From the NCBI GenBank assembly GCA_014584315.1, contig JACTNA010000016.1, forward strand, positions 143,788 through 207,787: DNA of 64,000 nt, written 5' to 3'. Shown here piece by piece: positions 33,582-42,473 of this stretch. Position 1 is the first letter of the stretch, and each line of letters begins with the position of its first letter. The stretch is from Planctomycetota bacterium. GTDB taxonomy: Bacteria; Planctomycetota; Phycisphaerae; Phycisphaerales; UBA1924. The notes below the pieces were generated by a model. The model ran no database searches. It was not told where the DNA came from and saw nothing but the letters and a program-made list of their open reading frames with translations. Position numbers and translations under genes: made by a program.

Positions 33582-33818
33582 CTACGCACGTCTCTTCCGT
33601 GTCGGCGCCTTGCGTTTGCGTAGCTCACGCCAGAAGGCGATGCTGCCAAAGACGGTGAGAGCGGTAAACCCCAGCGCCATAATCGACAGATCGGGCCGTG
33701 CGCCGAGATGGCCGTGCTGCGCGTAGTGATTGCTTACGGACCAGTAGAGGGCCGCATCCGAGCCGGCGGCGAGCAGGGCGAACGGGATCAACAGCAAGAG
33801 CGCCGACCGCCACGTCAT
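33582..33818 (-). CDS. Two-span small membrane protein
   Basis: A 78-residue protein started at 33818, with hydrophobic spans at about 5-22 (ALLLLIPFALLAAGSDA) and 44-62 (IMALGFTALTVFGSIAF), an NHYAQHGH loop and a Lys/Arg-rich end. The start excludes an upstream Arg-rich extension. Position inside the metal island suggests an accessory to the efflux proteins; the His-containing loop may face the periplasm. Confidence 0.6.
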   Translation of the reverse strand: MTWRSALLLLIPFALLAAGSDAALYWSVSNHYAQHGHLGARPDLSIMALGFTALTVFGSIAFWRELRKRKAPTRKRRA

Positions 33819-33918
33819 CGGACGGTGGCGCCGCAACCGGCCCCAGTCGCCCGCTTCGCCGGACTGCCCCCGATCACTGCGGTTCTGCGCAGCGGATCGC
33901 GCTCGCGCAGGTGACCGC

Positions 33919-34191
33919 CTACTTCTTGGGTGCTTCCTTCCCATGATCGTGCCCGTCGCCTTCCTGGTGGTCGTGCTGATGGGCCGTGCACTCTCCGTGA
34001 CCGACGCACCGGAGGTTGGTGCCCTCGCGGACCCACAGGTGGGCCTCGTCCCCTTCGCCTGTGACGAAGTACTGCGTCTCGGACTTAGCGGGCTGAGAGG
34101 CGCCTTGGCCCATGAGCATGCCCGCGAGCGCGGTGACGCACACTCCGGCGGCGAGGCCGACGATCAGGTTCTTGCGGTTGTTGGTCTGCAC
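33919..34191 (-). CDS. Small His-rich exported protein
   Basis: A 90-residue protein with an N-terminal membrane or signal segment (LIVGLAAGVCVTALAGMLMG) and a C-terminal His/Asp/Glu-rich stretch (CTAHQHDHQEGDGHDHGKEA) that looks metal-binding. Encoded between the CzcA-like pump and the small membrane protein, it may deliver or buffer metal in the periplasm (inference). Confidence 0.75.
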   Translation of the reverse strand: MQTNNRKNLIVGLAAGVCVTALAGMLMGQGASQPAKSETQYFVTGEGDEAHLWVREGTNLRCVGHGECTAHQHDHQEGDGHDHGKEAPKK

Positions 34192-34214
34192 GATCGACTC
34201 CTTGAGTGACGGGC

Positions 34215-37200
34215 TCAGGTCGAGCCCTTGGGTTGCTCGCCGGGTTTGCTCCCGGGCGACGCGCCCGGTGGTAATAGCGGCGATGGCTGACCGATGGATG
34301 CGGGCCTTGTGGCTGGTGCCACGGGTTCACCGTTGTCGAGCGCCCCGGCGAGCGGCGCGGCCACTGCCGGCCGCACCTCAAGCGGGCCGGTTTCCGGCCT
34401 CTCCCACTCTTGAGCCAGCGGCGTCGGCGCGCCGCTGGGGTCCCAGCCCGTGAAGATGCGGTAGAGCGCGGGAAGCACCACGAGCGTCAGGAGCGTGCTG
34501 GAAATCAGGCCGCCGATGACGACGGTCGCCAGTGGCTTCTGCACCTCGGCGCCGGTGCCCGTGGCGATCGCCATCGGCACGAACCCCAGCGAGGCGACCA
34601 GCGCGGTCATGAGGACGGGGCGGAGCCGCACGAGCGAGCCGCGGATGATCGCGTCATCGCGGGCCATCCCCTCGCGCCGGAGCTGGTTGATGAACGACAC
34701 CATGACCAGCCCATTGAGCACGGCCACACCCGAAAGGGCGATGAACCCGACAGCGGCCGAGATCGAGAAAGGCATGCCCCGCAGCCAGAGCGACAGGATG
34801 CCGCCGGTGAGTCCCAGAGGGACCGCGCTGAAGACCAAGAGCGCGTACTTGACGCTCTTGAAGGTCGAGAACAGCAGCAGGAAGATCAGGAAGAAGCAGA
34901 TGGGGACGACGATGGTGAGCCGTTCCTTGGCGGCGACGAGGTTCTCGTACTGCCCGCCCCAGACCAGCCATCCGCCGGGTGGGAGCGGGACGCTTGCGAC
35001 CTTCGCCTGCGCCTCCTGCACGAAGGAACCCAGGTCACGCCCGCGCACGTTGCACTGAACCACGATGCGGCGCTTGCCGTTCTCGCGGCTGATCTGGTTG
35101 GTCCCTTCGGCAATATCGACCGTGGCGACGTGCCCGAGGGGGATGAACCCCATCTCCTCGGAGTGGGAGGCTCCGTTGAGTCCCGCGGTGGCGCTGGCCA
35201 GGCGTACGGCCTGGGGCGGCTCCTCTACCCGGGGTAGCGGGATTGGGAGATGCTCCAGCGCGTCGATCCTGCCGCGCAGGGAGTCGGGCAGGCGCACGAT
35301 CAGGTCGAAGCGGCGGTCGCCCTCGAAGACCAGGCCGGCCTCGCGCCCGCCCATCGCCACCGCGACGACTTCCTGAACATCGGAGACGCTCAGCCCGTAG
35401 CGCGCGATCGCGGCGCGATCGATTTCCACGGTCATGACCGGGAGACCGGTGGTCTGCTCGACCTTGGCGTCTGCGGCACCGGGGATGCTCTGGAGCACGC
35501 TCAGGACCTCCTGGGCTGTTCGTTGCATCCTCTCGAAGTCGTCGCCGTAGACCTTGATCGCGACGTCGCCACGGACCCCAGAGATGAGTTCGTTGAATCG
35601 CATCTGGATAGGCTGGGTGAACTCGTAGTTGTTGCCCGGGACGGTCGCAACCGTCAGTTCGATGAGCTTCTGGAGCTTGCCCTTGTGGCCCTCCAGCTTC
35701 ACCTCGGCGTGCCCGCCATGTCCTTCGTGCCCGTCCTCTTCACCCTCGTGGGCACCCATCTTCTCGAGTTCTTCGGCTTTCTCCGCGATGAGGCGGTCGA
35801 GTTCAGCCTCGCTGCGCCACTCCTCCGTCGGCTTGAAGATGATGAACGTGTCCGACACGTTGGGCGGCATGGGATCCGTCGCCATCTCCGCCGTGCCGGT
35901 CTTGGAAAAGATGAACGCGACCTCGGGGAACTGCGAGACCGTCCGTTCCACATCGAACTGCATCCCCTGCGACTGCGAGAGCGAGGTCGATGGGATGCGC
36001 ATCGCGTGCATCGCAATGTCCTTCTCGTCGAGCGTGGGCACGAACTCCTGCCCCAGGCGAGTGAACAGGACCGCCGCGCCCGCGAAGGCCAGGACCGCGG
36101 CCGCCACCACGGCCCAGCGCAGGCGGACCGCCCATCGAACGACCGGCTCGTAGCCCGCCTTCGCCCAGCGGATCAGGAACATGTCCTTCTCGGTGACTCG
36201 GCCGCGGACGAGGATGGCCACCATCGCGGGCACGAAGGTCATGGAGAGGATGAACGCGCTGATGAGCGCGAAGATCACGGTCATCGCCATCGGGTGGAAC
36301 ATCTTGCCTTCCACGCCCGTCAGCGCGAGGATGGGGATGTAGACCGTGATGATGATCGCCTGGCCGAAAACCGACGGCTGGATCATCTCCTTGGCGGCGA
36401 CCATCACCTCGTGGAGCCGCTCCTGGAGCGTGAGCAAGCGGCCCTCGTGATGCTGCCGCTCGCCGAGCCGGCGGAGGCAATTCTCCACGATGATCACGGC
36501 GCCGTCCACGATCAGCCCGAAGTCGATCGCGCCCAGCGACATCAGATTGCCGCTGACCCCGTTCTGCACCATGCCGGTCGCGGTCATGAGCATCGAGAGA
36601 GGGATCGCCGAGGCGCAGATGAGCGCGGCGCGGACGTTGCCCAGCAGGAGCAGCAGGACGACGACGACCAGGATCGCGCCTTCCAGCAGGTTCTTCTCGA
36701 CCGTCCTGATCGTCGCGTCCACGAGCTTGGTGCGGTTGAGCACGGGCTTGGCCTTGATGCCCGTCGGCAGGCTTCTCTGGACCTCGGCCATCTTCGCGTC
36801 TACGGCGGCGGCGACCGTGCGGCTGTTGGCCCCGATGAGCATGATCGCCGTCCCGACGACGACCTCCTCGCCGTTCTCGCTGGCCGAGCCGGTGCGGAGC
36901 TCGCGCCCTACCCCCACACCCCCCGGGACCACGACGTCGCGCACGTGGATCGGCACACCGCTGCGCGTGCCGACGACAATGTTCTCCAGTTGCTCGACCG
37001 ACTCGATCCGGCCCGTGGCGCGCACCAGGTACGACTCGCCCTTGTGCTCGACGTAGCCTGCGCCGGTGGAGACGTTGTTCTTCTCGATGGCCTCGATCAC
37101 CTCGGCGAAGCTCAGGCCGTAGGAGACCAGCTTCATCGGGTCGGGTTGGACGTGGTACTGCTTGACGTACCCGCCGATGGCGTCCACGCCCGCTACATCC

Positions 37201-37808
37201 TTCACGCCCTTGAGCTGCGGGCGGATGATCCAGTCCTGCACCTCGCGGAGGTAGGACGCTCGCTCCAAGTCGTTATTCAGCCGTCGCCCCTCGGCCGTCA
37301 GGTACGAGCCGTCGCTCTGCCAGCCCGGCTGCCCGTCCTTAATCGGCGCTCCCTCTCCGTGCGGGTGCTCGTAGAGCACGGTCCACATGTAGACCTCGCC
37401 AAGGCCCGTGGCGATCGGCCCCATGATCGGCTCGACGCCCGGAGGGATTGACTCCCTGGCTTCGCCCAGGCGCTCGCTGACCTGCTGGCGGGCGAAGTAG
37501 ATGTTCACGTCGTCCTCGAAGACGGCGGTCACCTGCGCGAACCCGTTGCGGGAGAGCGAGCGCGTGGACTGCAGGCCGGGTATGCCGGCCAGCGCGTTCT
37601 CGATCGGGAACGTGACCTGCTTCTCGACCTCGATGGGCGAGAGCGAGGGGGCGACGGCGTTGATCTGCACCTGGTTGTTCGTGATGTCCGGGACCGCGTC
37701 GATGGGCAGCTTCTTGAGCGACCACACGCCCAGCGCCGCGGCCATGACGGTGAGCAGCACGATCAGCCAGCGGTTCTTGATCGAGAAGTGGAGGACGGAT
37801 TCGAGCAT
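34215..37808 (-). CDS. czcA: Heavy-metal RND efflux pump (CzcA type)
   Basis: A 1197-residue RND transporter. It starts MLESVLHFSIKNRWLIVLLT and has the TM4 proton-relay motif DFGLIVDGAVIIVEN (about residue 425), which is the HME1/HME2 form (Zn, Co, Cd, Ni) and not the CusA form. The large periplasmic loops are present, and the second contains a His/Glu/Gly-rich insertion (HEGEEDGHEGHGGHAEVKLE, at about 684-703). The C-terminal tail after the last span is about 100 residues long and proline-rich. It forms a tripartite efflux complex with the two genes upstream. The length exceeds CzcA (about 1060), mainly through the insertion and tail. Confidence 0.93.
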   Translation of the reverse strand: MLESVLHFSIKNRWLIVLLTVMAAALGVWSLKKLPIDAVPDITNNQVQINAVAPSLSPIEVEKQVTFPIENALAGIPGLQSTRSLSRNGFAQVTAVFEDDVNIYFARQQVSERLGEARESIPPGVEPIMGPIATGLGEVYMWTVLYEHPHGEGAPIKDGQPGWQSDGSYLTAEGRRLNNDLERASYLREVQDWIIRPQLKGVKDVAGVDAIGGYVKQYHVQPDPMKLVSYGLSFAEVIEAIEKNNVSTGAGYVEHKGESYLVRATGRIESVEQLENIVVGTRSGVPIHVRDVVVPGGVGVGRELRTGSASENGEEVVVGTAIMLIGANSRTVAAAVDAKMAEVQRSLPTGIKAKPVLNRTKLVDATIRTVEKNLLEGAILVVVVLLLLLGNVRAALICASAIPLSMLMTATGMVQNGVSGNLMSLGAIDFGLIVDGAVIIVENCLRRLGERQHHEGRLLTLQERLHEVMVAAKEMIQPSVFGQAIIITVYIPILALTGVEGKMFHPMAMTVIFALISAFILSMTFVPAMVAILVRGRVTEKDMFLIRWAKAGYEPVVRWAVRLRWAVVAAAVLAFAGAAVLFTRLGQEFVPTLDEKDIAMHAMRIPSTSLSQSQGMQFDVERTVSQFPEVAFIFSKTGTAEMATDPMPPNVSDTFIIFKPTEEWRSEAELDRLIAEKAEELEKMGAHEGEEDGHEGHGGHAEVKLEGHKGKLQKLIELTVATVPGNNYEFTQPIQMRFNELISGVRGDVAIKVYGDDFERMQRTAQEVLSVLQSIPGAADAKVEQTTGLPVMTVEIDRAAIARYGLSVSDVQEVVAVAMGGREAGLVFEGDRRFDLIVRLPDSLRGRIDALEHLPIPLPRVEEPPQAVRLASATAGLNGASHSEEMGFIPLGHVATVDIAEGTNQISRENGKRRIVVQCNVRGRDLGSFVQEAQAKVASVPLPPGGWLVWGGQYENLVAAKERLTIVVPICFFLIFLLLFSTFKSVKYALLVFSAVPLGLTGGILSLWLRGMPFSISAAVGFIALSGVAVLNGLVMVSFINQLRREGMARDDAIIRGSLVRLRPVLMTALVASLGFVPMAIATGTGAEVQKPLATVVIGGLISSTLLTLVVLPALYRIFTGWDPSGAPTPLAQEWERPETGPLEVRPAVAAPLAGALDNGEPVAPATRPASIGQPSPLLPPGASPGSKPGEQPKGST

Positions 37809-37846
37809 GGCGACGGGCTCCTGCGTCGGTTCTTTCGGCGATCAGA

Positions 37847-39220
37847 TCAGTGCGCGTGCTCGGCGCCGGCCTTGCCGAGCTCGGCCTTGAGGATGAAGCT
37901 GCCGGCGGAAACGAATTGCTCACCCTCCACCAGGCCCGAGTAGATGGGGATGAGGCCACCGACGGCCTTGCCGACGGTCACCGATCGCTTCGCAAAGGTG
38001 TTCTCTTCACCGGGCACGGGGACGAAGACCGACGGGCCGCCCTCGACGGTCTGCACCGCCTGCTCGGGCACGGCGATAACAGGTGGTGGCTCGGCGCCGG
38101 ACGGGTCTGTGGGGGTTGCCACGATCTCGACTTGGGCGAACATGCCGGGCTTCAGCACCGGGCTCGGGGGGGCGCTGCCGCCGCGGACTTCGATGCGCAC
38201 CTGGGCTGTGCGCGTGGCCGCGTCCACCATCGGGGAGATGAACGCGATGGCGCCCTCGTATCGCGCGGCGTCGATGCTTCCGACCTTCACCCACGCGGTT
38301 GCCCCGGTTGCCACCTCGTGCACGCGGGCCTCCGGGACATCGGCGAGCACCCATAGGACACTCGTATCGGCGAGGATGAGCAGCGATTCTCGCTCGGGGC
38401 TGACCAGCTCGCCGAGCGTGACCTCGCGCTCGACGACCTGGCCGGCGATGGGGGCGTGGATCGTAAAGCGGGGATTCACCTCGCCGGACGCCGCGAGGGC
38501 CTCGACCTCATCCTGCTTCATGCCGAGCAGATGGAGCAAGTTCTCCGCCGCGACGGCCGAGGCCTCGGCGGACCGCAGCGCCGCAACCGCGGCCTTGTAC
38601 TCCCCTTCACGCTTCTGGACCTCAGTCAGGGCGATGCCCTCGGACTTCTCGTAGAGTCCCTTGGCGCGGTCCCAAGCGGTCTGAGCCAGATCGACGGCGG
38701 GCTGCGCCGTTTGTGCAGCCGTCTTCTTCAAAAGGAAGTCGCTCTGGGCCTCGCCGAGTTCGGGGCTCTCGACCACGACGAGTTCGTCGCCGGCATTCAC
38801 GATGCTGCCGAGCCTCACCTTGATCTCGACGGCCCGCCCCGGCAGCGGCGAGCCGACGTGCGCCATCGCCTCGGTGTTGAATGCGACGCGCGCCGGTGCG
38901 GTGAACGTCGGCCTGAGCTGCCAGAGCTGCGCAGGTTCAATCTCCACGCCGTAGCGTGAGATGGCTTCCGCGGTGAGCATGACCTCGTCGGTGTGCGCGG
39001 CCTCGTCTTCCTCCGCGCTGTGATCATGGCCGTCACCCTCGGAATGCGCCGCAGCCTCGGAGGTGGGCTCCGCATGGTCATGCCCATCCCCCTCCGTGTG
39101 CGCTTCCTTCTTCTCGCACCCTGGCAGCGCTGCCAAGGTAAGGATGAGCGCTGAGCCGGCCACCCATGCCAGACGGGCGACGGGGAGGCGCAACTCTCGG
39201 TTTGAATCGGTGTGTGTCAT
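37847..39220 (-). CDS. czcB: Periplasmic adaptor of the metal efflux system (CzcB type)
   Basis: A 457-residue membrane fusion protein. A lipoprotein signal (LAALPGC) is followed by a His/Asp/Glu-rich arm (THEGDGHDH-like repeats, about residues 40-75). Then come the hairpin with long coiled coils (AQTAQPAVDLAQTAWDRAKG), the lipoyl-like RFTIHAPIAGQVVEREVTLG and the beta-barrel part. It links the inner-membrane pump to the outer-membrane channel. The stop-start overlap with the channel gene is 4 bp, and the pump gene follows after 38 bp. Confidence 0.92.
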   Translation of the reverse strand: MTHTDSNRELRLPVARLAWVAGSALILTLAALPGCEKKEAHTEGDGHDHAEPTSEAAAHSEGDGHDHSAEEDEAAHTDEVMLTAEAISRYGVEIEPAQLWQLRPTFTAPARVAFNTEAMAHVGSPLPGRAVEIKVRLGSIVNAGDELVVVESPELGEAQSDFLLKKTAAQTAQPAVDLAQTAWDRAKGLYEKSEGIALTEVQKREGEYKAAVAALRSAEASAVAAENLLHLLGMKQDEVEALAASGEVNPRFTIHAPIAGQVVEREVTLGELVSPERESLLILADTSVLWVLADVPEARVHEVATGATAWVKVGSIDAARYEGAIAFISPMVDAATRTAQVRIEVRGGSAPPSPVLKPGMFAQVEIVATPTDPSGAEPPPVIAVPEQAVQTVEGGPSVFVPVPGEENTFAKRSVTVGKAVGGLIPIYSGLVEGEQFVSAGSFILKAELGKAGAEHAH

Positions 39221-40671
39221 TGTGTGCTCCGGAGGTGAGTGGCAGCGAGGGAGGGATCGGTGGCGCGCGACTGACCGGACGGGGAGGCGGTAGGCTCCTC
39301 AGAGGGCAACGTGGCGCCGATGTTCCGCGCAACGCCCGGACCGCCCACGGCGCGCTGCAGCCGGATGAGCGCGATCGCGGCCTGTCGCTCGGCATCGATC
39401 GCACTTGCCTGCGCCGTGCGCAGATCCTGCTCGGCCAGAAGGAGCGGCGTGATGTCACGCTCGACGAGGTAGACATCCTCGGTCACCTGACGCCGCAGCT
39501 GCTGGAGCGGAATGAGCTCGTTGCGGATGCGGTCCAGGTTCGCCCGGCCCGCGGCCAGCGTTTGGTACGCGACGCGTACCTCCTCGACCACCTTGCGCTT
39601 GGCCAGCGTGAGATTGTGACGGGCCTCGATCTGCTCGGCGCTCACGCGCGCGCGGCGGGCCTGCCCCATGTCGAAGACCGGGAGCGGTGCTGACACCGAT
39701 GGACCCACAGCCCAATCGTCATCGCGTTCCGCTTCGATCCCCGCCTCCGCCCCCTCCCAGGGCAGCAGCCGTGCGAGGGCGTAGTCGTCGCCTAGCGCCG
39801 CCAGTTGCCAGGCCACCGCCTGCACCTCGGGCCGGTTGGTGAGCGCAACGTCAACCCAACGCGATTCCGGTTCCGCGAGAAGAACGGGCGCCGACCAGGG
39901 CTCCAGTGACCACGCCGCGGCGGAGGACGGCTCGCCGATCAGGCGGGCAAGACGGAGGCGCTCCTCTCGCCGCTGCAGCTCGGCGGCGGCGATCTCGACC
40001 TCAAGCTCGACGCGCTGCGCGTCGAGGATCGTGACGTCGGTCCTGGTTCCCTCGCCAGCATCGAGACGCGCCTTGGCCGTGTCCGTCAGCCTCCGGAGCA
40101 ATGTCAATCGCTCCTGGAGCAGCGGGATCAGAGTGTCCAGGGCCTGCACGCTCGCGTACCGCTCTTGAACTTCGGCCACAACATCCAGGGCGGTGGTCAC
40201 CGCATCTGCGGCCACCTGCCGCAGCCGGTTGTCGGTGGCGCTGGCCCGGCGCCGGATCTGGAGCGCCTGTATGAGGTCCTGGGTGAGCGATGCCTCGATC
40301 TGCGGCTTGCCCGGTCCCCAGCGGAGCACGATGCTGAGCACGGGGTTGGGCAGGAGCCGGGCCTGGTCGGCGTCGGCCATCGCGATGCGGACGCGCGCGA
40401 GCGCCGCCTGGAGGCCGGGGTCGGCGCTCACGGCGCGATGAACCGCGTCGGCCAGCATGAGGACGTCACCCGCCCCAGGCTCGTCCAAGGGTCCGCTCTC
40501 GGTGCGGAAGGCGATGGCCCCATCAAGCCCGACGGCCTGGGCTGCTGCCACCTCGGCCTGCGGATCGGGCCGCGTCGCTGCGCAGCCGCTCAGGAGGACA
40601 ATCAGGATTGCGGTTGCACACGGGACCGCAGCGCGGCTCGGTCCCGCGCCAACGATGGCGCGATTCTGCAT
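39217..40671 (-). CDS. czcC: Outer-membrane efflux channel (CzcC/TolC type)
   Basis: A 484-residue outer-membrane factor started at 40671, with lipobox LIVLLSGCAAT. It has two alpha-hairpin modules with TolC-family features (ALARVRIAMADADQARLLPN, NPVLSIVLRWGPGKPQIEAS, then GEGTRTDVTILDAQRVELEV and LVERDITPLLLAEQDLRTAQ). It is the first gene of the czcCBA transcript after the small exported protein. The upstream in-frame extension to 40794 is not supported. Confidence 0.9.
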   Translation of the reverse strand: MQNRAIVGAGPSRAAVPCATAILIVLLSGCAATRPDPQAEVAAAQAVGLDGAIAFRTESGPLDEPGAGDVLMLADAVHRAVSADPGLQAALARVRIAMADADQARLLPNPVLSIVLRWGPGKPQIEASLTQDLIQALQIRRRASATDNRLRQVAADAVTTALDVVAEVQERYASVQALDTLIPLLQERLTLLRRLTDTAKARLDAGEGTRTDVTILDAQRVELEVEIAAAELQRREERLRLARLIGEPSSAAAWSLEPWSAPVLLAEPESRWVDVALTNRPEVQAVAWQLAALGDDYALARLLPWEGAEAGIEAERDDDWAVGPSVSAPLPVFDMGQARRARVSAEQIEARHNLTLAKRKVVEEVRVAYQTLAAGRANLDRIRNELIPLQQLRRQVTEDVYLVERDITPLLLAEQDLRTAQASAIDAERQAAIALIRLQRAVGGPGVARNIGATLPSEEPTASPSGQSRATDPSLAATHLRSTQ

Positions 40672-40797
40672 GGGTTTTCTCGGGAGGCAGCGGTGAGTAC
40701 GAGGAGCCGAACGATGGCAATGCCACGCGCCCGCATTTGGCGGCGGGCGCAGCATCAGCGGCCGGGGTTTCCGAGCGGAAGCCTCGGCCCTCACCAG

Positions 40798-41217
40798 CTA
40801 CACGAGGAGGACGACGGTTCGGATGCGCTTCAAGGCATCCGGCGGACGCTCGATCGCGGAGCTTGTCCAGCCAACCCTCGCCGGCGTTGGCGGATCAAGC
40901 CCGAGGACCAGCGCGGCCATCACCGGGACTGGGATGGTCAGAACGCTTGTCGATCGCGGCGGCGCTTTCGAGACCTGCTCGCCGGCGTCCAGTGGAGTGT
41001 CTTGGCATGGGTGCGAATCGCCGGGATCATCGCCTGTTTCGCCCCCGCAGCTCGTCAGGCACTCGCCGCCGATATTCCGGTCGCACCCCCACTCGACCCG
41101 TGACCCGCCGTGGCCGTCTTGACAGACGACCATTCCGCCAGAAAGCAGCGTGCTGGTCAGCCCGAACCAGATCAGGCAGAGCCAGGCAATAGCAGGATGG
41201 AAGCGGCTGCGGTGCAT
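40798..41217 (-). CDS. Small exported protein heading the czc operon
   Basis: A 139-residue protein with a signal peptide (about 1-28: PAIAWLCLIWFGLTSTLLSG) and six or more cysteines (VCQDGHGG, GCD, GECLTSCGG, HPCQD), then a hydrophobic C-terminal stretch (VLTIPVPVMAALVLGLD). Not recognised. A periplasmic metal-binding or metal-sensing part of the efflux operon is plausible from position and cysteines. It lies 126 bp upstream of czcC. Confidence 0.65.
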   Translation of the reverse strand: MHRSRFHPAIAWLCLIWFGLTSTLLSGGMVVCQDGHGGSRVEWGCDRNIGGECLTSCGGETGDDPGDSHPCQDTPLDAGEQVSKAPPRSTSVLTIPVPVMAALVLGLDPPTPARVGWTSSAIERPPDALKRIRTVVLLV

Positions 41218-41567
41218 GGGGTCTCGGGCGTATCGGCACCCCGGATCGCCCCGAGGCGGTGCAGTCTATCGGCCAACACGCGGTTCGTCCACGCGAGGTC
41301 TTTTCTGGATATCTGTGGCTGATTTCGGCCTCTCGAGGTCAGTGCGGGGCCGTCACTTGCCCGCGAGCCCGTCGAAGGGATCCTGGCGAGCAAGCGGTCT
41401 CACCGTGCGCGGAGAGTGACACCACAAAGCGCCGGCAGCCTCCGAAGAGGGCTGGTACGGAATCGCAGGTCTTGACCACTCGCGCGCTCCGGCGGCACAC
41501 CTGCGCTGGCGCTGCACCGGCCGTCAGGCCGTTCGACGTCGCGCGATCGCGATCGCGGCTGGCCCCA
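41218..41567. other. Gene-free stretch at the edge of the metal island
   Basis: Contains the presumed promoter of the czc operon on the minus strand and the end of the ParB-like module. I see no clear operator, repeat or gene here. Confidence 0.5.
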
Positions 41568-42473
41568 CTATGGCGTAGCCTTGAGATCGGGGGTCTCCAC
41601 GAGTTTCTGAAACTCCCTGAGCACGTCCCCGTGGTGCTGGGAAAGGTACCGGACGATGCCACCGTTCTCCAGCAGCTTCCGAAGGTACGCGACGGCGAGG
41701 ACCAACTGGAGGGTGTTCTGCCCGTAAGACTCCTCGACGAGCCGGAACTCCCGGCCCAGCACCTCCATCTCTCGCTCCATGCGGGCGAGGTCCTCGGGCT
41801 TCATGCCTGGGAGAACCTTGGCCTTCTCCGCGCCGACCAGGTCCTTCTCCGCGGTGCCGGCGATCAGGCATTTCGCATAGCTGGTCGAGAAGTTGTTCGC
41901 GGCGACCATGAGCTCTGCCATCTCGATCTGGCGCATCGGTGTGACCCGGCGCAGTTCGCGGATGGCCGCGGCCGTCACGCGCCGATCCCTGAGGAGGGTC
42001 ACCGCTTCAGGGCAGACCCCGTTGAGCAGGTCCCGCTTCTGGCGGATCGCCGCGACATCGACGTTGAGCGTCGTGGCGATCCGTTCTTCGGGCACGCCGT
42101 TCTGCAGCGCCTTCATGATCATGAAGTGTTCCTGGATCGGCGCGACCTTGTTCACCTTGTGGTTGTACGTGAACGCCTCGTCGTCCGTGGCGAGCAGGCA
42201 GAACACCTGGGCATGCCCGAGGGCCTTGGCGATGTCGAGCCGAGTGTGCCCGTCGAGCAGGGAGTAGCGCTGTTGGTCGCCGTTCGCACCGGGCGCCGGG
42301 TGGACCATGAGCGGCTCGATGATGCCGAGCTCGCGGATCGAGGCCATCAGCCGCTGGTACTGGGGCGACTTCCGCGTCTCGGGCCGGATGACACGGACGG
42401 GGAGAATGCGATCGACCGGGAGCATTGTGCCCGCCGGGTCGAACGCCATGCGCACCGGACTGGCCATCGTCAT
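41568..42473 (-). CDS. ParB/RepB-like protein 1 of the recombinase operon
   Basis: A 301-residue protein with a ParB N-terminal domain (MLPVDRILPVRVIRPETRKS, then YSLLDGHTRLDIAKALG, in which GHTR stands for GHRR), followed by a plasmid RepB-type C-terminal region (EERIATTLNVDVAAIRQKRD, then ALIRELR-like helices and a coiled coil LARMEREMEVLGREFRLVEE). The last gene of the operon; its start overlaps the second ParB gene by 4 bp. It probably binds DNA or CTP, but no ParA is nearby. Confidence 0.87.
   Translation of the reverse strand: MTMASPVRMAFDPAGTMLPVDRILPVRVIRPETRKSPQYQRLMASIRELGIIEPLMVHPAPGANGDQQRYSLLDGHTRLDIAKALGHAQVFCLLATDDEAFTYNHKVNKVAPIQEHFMIMKALQNGVPEERIATTLNVDVAAIRQKRDLLNGVCPEAVTLLRDRRVTAAAIRELRRVTPMRQIEMAELMVAANNFSTSYAKCLIAGTAEKDLVGAEKAKVLPGMKPEDLARMEREMEVLGREFRLVEESYGQNTLQLVLAVAYLRKLLENGGIVRYLSQHHGDVLREFQKLVETPDLKATP

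Noticed and set aside
31788..33623. 611-residue plus-strand frame
   Set aside because: Shadow of the P1B ATPase on the other strand; high GC keeps it open.
35250..37451. 733-residue plus-strand frame
   Set aside because: Antisense to czcA; His/Asp/Arg-rich composition arises from the complementary codons.
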